This document shows positions 39,759-43,436 of a stretch of 43,436 nt of DNA, piece after piece. Origin of the DNA: Soonwooa sp. (GTDB lineage Bacteria; Bacteroidota; Bacteroidia; Flavobacteriales; Weeksellaceae); assembly GCF_030151385.1 (NCBI RefSeq), contig NZ_JASLDS010000019.1, positions 1 through 43,436 of the forward strand. The letters are read 5' to 3'. Within the stretch, counting starts at the first letter, position 1; each line of letters opens with the position of its first letter. The translations under genes were made by a program, and so were the position numbers. The notes under the pieces are model-generated. The model was given only the letters and a program-made list of their open reading frames with translations. It ran no database searches and was not told the DNA's origin.

Positions 39759-40610
39759 ATGAGTAAAAATATCGAAGAGCTAAAAAGCTTGAGTACACAA
39801 ATCAGAAGAGACATTGTAAGAATGGTTCACGCAGTTAACAGTGGACATCCAGGCGGATCTTTAGGATGTGTAGAATACTTCACAGCCCTTTATGGAAAAG
39901 TAATGAACTACAAACTACCTTTCACAATGGAAGGTAAAAACGAAGATTTATTCTTCTTATCAAACGGACATATTTCTCCGGTATTTTACAGTACATTAGC
40001 TAGATTTGATTTCTTCCCGATTCCAGAATTGGCAACATTCAGAAAATTAAATTCTAGATTACAAGGTCACCCAACAACACACGAAGGATTACCAGGCATC
40101 CGTATCGCTTCGGGTTCTTTAGGACAAGGACTTTCTGTCGCTTTGGGCGCTGCACAAGCTAAAAAGTTGGATGGTGACAAGTCAATTGTATACACACTTC
40201 ATGGTGATGGCGAATTGCAAGAAGGTCAAATTTGGGAAGCTTTGATGTATGGCGCAGCTAAAAAAGTTGACAACATCATTGCAACAATCGACTACAACGG
40301 AAGACAAATCGACGGTGATACAGATGATGTATTGAGTCTTGGTGATCTTCACGCAAAACTAGAAGCTTTCGGATGGTTGGTTCTTGAAGAAAAAAATGGA
40401 AACGACCTAGAAGCGGTTATTGCAATTTTAGAAAAAGCAAAATCCGAAACTGGAAACGGAAAACCTATTGCTATCCTACTTCACACAGAAATGGGACAAG
40501 GTATCGATTATATGATGGGTTCTCACGCTTGGCATGGTAAAGCGCCAAACGACGAGCAATTGGCAAGTGCACTTCAACAACTTCAACTTGACGAAATAGC
40601 TGACTACTAA
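39759..40610 (+). CDS. transketolase N-terminal subunit
   Basis: A 283-residue N-terminal half of a split transketolase, which uses thiamine diphosphate to move two-carbon units in the pentose phosphate pathway. The piece VNSGHPGGSLGCVEY and the ThDP/Mg motif HGDGELQEGQIWEALMYGAAKK with downstream NGRQIDG are present. The split into two genes is usual in Flavobacteriia. The C-terminal half follows 75 nt later and must pair with it. Confidence 0.95.
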   Translation: MSKNIEELKSLSTQIRRDIVRMVHAVNSGHPGGSLGCVEYFTALYGKVMNYKLPFTMEGKNEDLFFLSNGHISPVFYSTLARFDFFPIPELATFRKLNSRLQGHPTTHEGLPGIRIASGSLGQGLSVALGAAQAKKLDGDKSIVYTLHGDGELQEGQIWEALMYGAAKKVDNIIATIDYNGRQIDGDTDDVLSLGDLHAKLEAFGWLVLEEKNGNDLEAVIAILEKAKSETGNGKPIAILLHTEMGQGIDYMMGSHAWHGKAPNDEQLASALQQLQLDEIADY

Positions 40611-40685
40611 AATCTAATAATCGAAACAAAAAAGAATACTACAAACTTATTGGGTTTAACGATTCTTTAAAAAATAGAAATCCTC

Positions 40686-41672
40686 ATGAAATATACATAT
40701 ACAGACAAAAAAGATACAAGATCAGGCTTTGGAGCTGGATTGGCAGAATTAGCAGATACTAATCCTAATGTTGTTGCACTTTGTGCCGACCTTATTGGTT
40801 CTCTTAAAATGGAAAAATTCATTGAGAAAGCACCAGAAAGATTCTTCCAAGTTGGTATCGCAGAAGCCAATATGATGGGTATGGCAGCAGGTCTTACTAT
40901 CAATGGAAAAATTCCTTTTGCTGGGACTTTCGCGAATTTTGCAACATCTCGTGTATACGACCAAATCCGTCAATCTATCGCTTATTCTGGCAAGAATGTA
41001 AAAATAGCAGCTTCTCACGCAGGTCTTACTTTGGGTGAAGATGGCGCAACGCACCAAGTTTTGGAAGACATCGGCATGATGAAAATGCTTCCAGGTATGA
41101 CTGTGATCAATCCTTGTGACTACAACCAAACTAAAGCTGCGACTTTGGCAGCAGCGAAGCACGAAGGTCCAGTTTATCTAAGATTTGGTCGTCCTGTAGT
41201 TCCAGTTTTCATTCCAGAAGATATGCCTTTCGAAATCGGAAAAGGTATTCTTTTGCAAGAAGGTACAGATGTGACGATTGTTGCAACAGGTCACTTGGTT
41301 TGGGAAAGTCTTTTGGCTGCTGATGCTTTAGAAAAAGAAGGCATCTCTTGCGAAATCATCAACATCCACACCATCAAACCTTTGGACGAAGAAATCATTC
41401 TAAAGTCTGTTGAAAAAACTTGTAAAATTGTAACAGCTGAGGAGCACAATTATCTAGGTGGTTTAGGCGAATCTGTTGCAGGAATGTTGGCAAGAAGAAG
41501 ACCAACGCCTCAAGAATTTGTTGCAGTACACGATACTTTCGGAGAGTCTGGTACGCCAGCTGAGTTGATGAAGAAATACAAAATTGATTCGGACGCAGTG
41601 ATCGAAGCGGTTAAGACACGGGCACCCGGTGTCGGAAAAGCATGGCTCCTGTCATGCCGATATCGGAGCTAG
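40686..41672 (+). CDS. transketolase C-terminal subunit with foreign 3' end (hybrid)
   Basis: The C-terminal half of a split transketolase. The pyrimidine-binding part has GIAEANMMGMAAGLTINGKIPF, and the C-terminal domain has TAEEHNYLGGLGESVAGML. Up to about Lys310 the sequence looks normal for a Flavobacteriia protein of about 315 residues. The last 18 residues (TRAPGVGKAWLLSCRYRS) are the out-of-frame translation of a GH9 gene. The true last residues and stop codon are missing. The gene is therefore truncated at about 41611, whatever the cause of the joint. Confidence 0.9.
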   Translation: MKYTYTDKKDTRSGFGAGLAELADTNPNVVALCADLIGSLKMEKFIEKAPERFFQVGIAEANMMGMAAGLTINGKIPFAGTFANFATSRVYDQIRQSIAYSGKNVKIAASHAGLTLGEDGATHQVLEDIGMMKMLPGMTVINPCDYNQTKAATLAAAKHEGPVYLRFGRPVVPVFIPEDMPFEIGKGILLQEGTDVTIVATGHLVWESLLAADALEKEGISCEIINIHTIKPLDEEIILKSVEKTCKIVTAEEHNYLGGLGESVAGMLARRRPTPQEFVAVHDTFGESGTPAELMKKYKIDSDAVIEAVKTRAPGVGKAWLLSCRYRS

Positions 41673-43014
41673 TTTTGAAGGACTTAGACTCGCCTATAAT
41701 GGCGGCTGGCATGATGCAGGTGATCTTTCACAACAGAGCCTGCAGACAGGCGATGTCGTATTCTCGCTATTGGAAATGGCCAATAAAGTGAAAGATGATA
41801 ATCAGGCACTTTATTTACGGCTTATGGAAGAGGCTGAATGGGGCATAGATTTTATATTGAAAACCCGCTTAGGGAAGGGGTATAGGGCCAGTAGTGCCGG
41901 CATTGTCATCTGGACAGATGGCCTGATCGGGAATAAGGATGACATGAAGGCGCGTGTACATGACAGTCCTTTTGATAATTTCTTGTTTGCGGCCTACGAG
42001 GCCTATGCGGCCATGAGTATAACCCGAGATCCGGCTTTAAGTGAGAAACTTAAAAAAACGGCCATGGAGGATTTTGATTTTGCATTGGCCAAGTGGCGGG
42101 AGAAAGGTTATGATCATTTTCCGATATTTTGGGAGCATAGCTATGCGACATCCGAAAGTCAATTTATGGCGACAGCATCCTGGGCTGCGAGTCAACTGTA
42201 TAAATTGACAGGGCAGGATAGATATGCACAGCATGCAGCCGATTTCATGGACGAGGTATTGTTGGCACAGCGCAAAGAACCTCTAGGGGATGCCGATGGC
42301 CTGAAAGGATTTTTCTATCGGGATAAAACGCAAAAGGTGGTTGTCCATGCGAATCATCAATCGCGGGAGCAGGTGTATGCTCAGGCATTGGTCGCGCTAG
42401 CAGAAGGGCAACCTCATCATCCGAATCAAGCGCGCTGGCAGCAAGCATTGCATGCCTATGGCGATTATCTACTCCAGATTATGAAGTATACCGCTCCTTA
42501 TGGCATGGTGCCCGCGGGCGTTTATCGTGTGGATGAGGCTCAAGATTCGCTCAGCTTTCAAAGACAACATCTTTTTGCGGGTAAAAAAGCAAAAGAGGAT
42601 TTTGTAGACCAGCTTAAGCAGGGTGTTAAATTGGACGAAGCGTATTATTTAAAACGTTTTCCAGTCTGGTTTTCCTTTCGTGGAAATGCGGCAATTCATT
42701 TGAGCCAGGGCAAGGCCGCAGCCCTATTGGGCAAATATTTAAAAAATGATAAGCTGTTGCAGATCGGAAGAGAACAGCTCTATTGGACGGTCGGTAAGAA
42801 CCCTTTTGGACAATCATTGATTTACGGCGAAGGAGCCAATTTTGCGCAACAATACTGTCCGCTTCCGGGGGAGATGGTAGGTGAGATGCCTGTCGGTATC
42901 CAAACACGATACAACGAAGACGTTCCTTATTGGCCGCAGGCCAATAATGCGACCTACAAAGAAGTTTGGATGACCACTGCTGGAAAATGGCTTTCACTAA
43001 CGGCGGAATATTAG
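41612..43014 (+). pseudogene. glycoside hydrolase family 9 catalytic domain, 5' end missing
   Basis: An open frame of about 465 codons, running from about 41602 with no true start. A GTG at 41629 could be used, but the frame is already in GH9 homology upstream (HPVSEKHGSCHADI). The catalytic base region is NGGWHDAGDLSQ (Asp29 and Asp32 if counted from 41629). The proton-donor Glu is in NNATYKEVW (Glu445), near the C-terminal end. GH9 enzymes cleave beta-1,4-glucans or related chains in an (alpha/alpha)6 barrel. The usual signal peptide and N-terminal Ig-like domain are absent because the joint cuts them off. G+C and codon choice (CTG, GGC, GCC) differ sharply from the left side, resembling Sphingobacteriaceae. 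A ThuA-like gene follows. Confidence 0.85.
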
Positions 43015-43042
43015 TAAGAAAAGATAAATAGATCATAGCATA

Positions 43043-43436
43043 ATGAAAAAAGATGTGAACCGAAGGATTTCGAAGTTCTTATGTCGAAATATGGTAGTCC
43101 TGTGGGTATTGGCAATCGCAACAATACCCTATTTAAATGCACAGACCAAACAGGTATTTGATGTATTGGTGCTTACAGAAAGGGGCGGGCAACATGCTTC
43201 TTTTACCGATACGGGATTAGCATGGCTGAAGGAAACCGGTGAAAAAGAAGGCTTCCGTGTTACTGAAATCAATACTACAGAAAAGATGACAAAAGACTAT
43301 CTAGCCAAGTTTAAGGTCATTATACAGCTGGACTATCCACCTTATAGGTGGACGAAAGAGGCCGAAAATTCATTCATAGATTATATAACGCATGGCAAAG
43401 GCGGATGGGTAGGATTTCATCATGCCGCACTGCTGG
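43043..43436 (+). CDS. ThuA-like protein, exported, 3' end cut by window
   Basis: The ATG is 28 nt after the GH9 stop, and 131 codons are visible before the window ends. The N-terminus is a signal peptide (a basic start, then VVLWVLAIATIPYLNAQ). The mature part starts KQVFDVLVLTERGGQHASF, then ITEKMTKDYLAKFKVIIQLDYPPY-like text, and ends at GGWVGFHHAALL. This is the ThuA/trehalose-utilisation fold with the typical GGG/VGFHHA ending of the second beta-alpha unit. Genes of this kind accompany glycan degradation in Bacteroidota. It belongs to the same foreign tail as the GH9 gene. Confidence 0.8.
   Translation, partial: MKKDVNRRISKFLCRNMVVLWVLAIATIPYLNAQTKQVFDVLVLTERGGQHASFTDTGLAWLKETGEKEGFRVTEINTTEKMTKDYLAKFKVIIQLDYPPYRWTKEAENSFIDYITHGKGGWVGFHHAALL

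Noticed and set aside
40686..43014. A genuine transketolase-GH9 fusion protein
   Set aside because: The two coding sequences are in different frames and the transketolase frame stops at 41672; no fused product is possible without a frameshift.
42037..43036. Several open frames on minus inside the GH9 gene
   Set aside because: They have no domain or motif and arise from the higher G+C of the tail; the plus frame carries the GH9 catalytic motifs.
1..43436. CRISPR arrays, tRNA or rRNA genes, insertion sequences, prophage genes
   Set aside because: No regularly spaced direct repeats, cloverleaf sequences, transposase or integrase motifs, or phage structural genes were seen on either strand.

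Overview
The window is AT-rich, tightly packed chromosomal DNA from a member of the Bacteroidota, most likely class Flavobacteriia (Chryseobacterium/Weeksellaceae-like). The lineage call rests on DUF4295 beside the L28 and L33 genes, a T9SS-type C-terminal sorting domain, a PaiB-type flavoprotein, a Bacteroidota-type TonB, a long signal peptidase I with an extra N-terminal membrane domain, almost no Shine-Dalgarno sequences, and promoters of the flavobacterial form TTG-N19/21-TAnnTTTG. I see no phage, insertion sequence, CRISPR array, tRNA or rRNA.

Layout. 1-3634 (minus): the first codons of a cysteine desulfurase, then a four-gene operon (UbiA-type prenyltransferase, DprE1-like oxidase, DprE2-like reductase, HAD phosphatase) that matches a complete polyprenylphosphoryl-D-arabinose route. 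3722-6743: OmpA-type lipoprotein, lipocalin-like lipoprotein and a subtilase. 6756-13344: a housekeeping block read from tonB through parA, parB, a DUF5683 gene, dapB, lepB and a wbqC-like gene to the subtilase. 13586-17427: a secreted aspartyl protease with PDZ domain and its membrane partner, facing a GT2-recR-folA group. 17545-25745: a glutaminyl cyclotransferase-like lipoprotein, a secreted beta-propeller-like protein, a deoxynucleoside kinase, an ArsC-like protein, rpmB-rpmG-DUF4295, ftsY, a GlsB-type membrane protein and a large T9SS-exported metalloprotease. 25823-28995 (minus): ruvB, a paiB-like gene, a metallo-beta-lactamase-fold hydrolase and coaE. 29163-41672: purA, a glycine-zipper lipoprotein, a multi-pass membrane protein, asnB, an MFS transporter, tlpA and a small secreted protein (both minus), a sodium/solute symporter with a secreted partner, and a split transketolase.

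The last 1.8 kb (from about 41611) is different. The transketolase C-terminal gene runs out of frame into a glycoside hydrolase family 9 gene that lacks its 5' end, followed by the start of a ThuA-like gene. This tail is visibly richer in G+C, has different codon use and looks like Sphingobacteriaceae DNA. I read the junction as an assembly chimera first and a real recombination second.

The most interesting biology is the DPA-like operon, whose DprE1 homologue has Ala in place of the cysteine targeted by benzothiazinones, and a candidate small RNA of about 138 nt on the minus strand upstream of asnB, with its own flavobacterial promoter, three hairpins and an intrinsic terminator.
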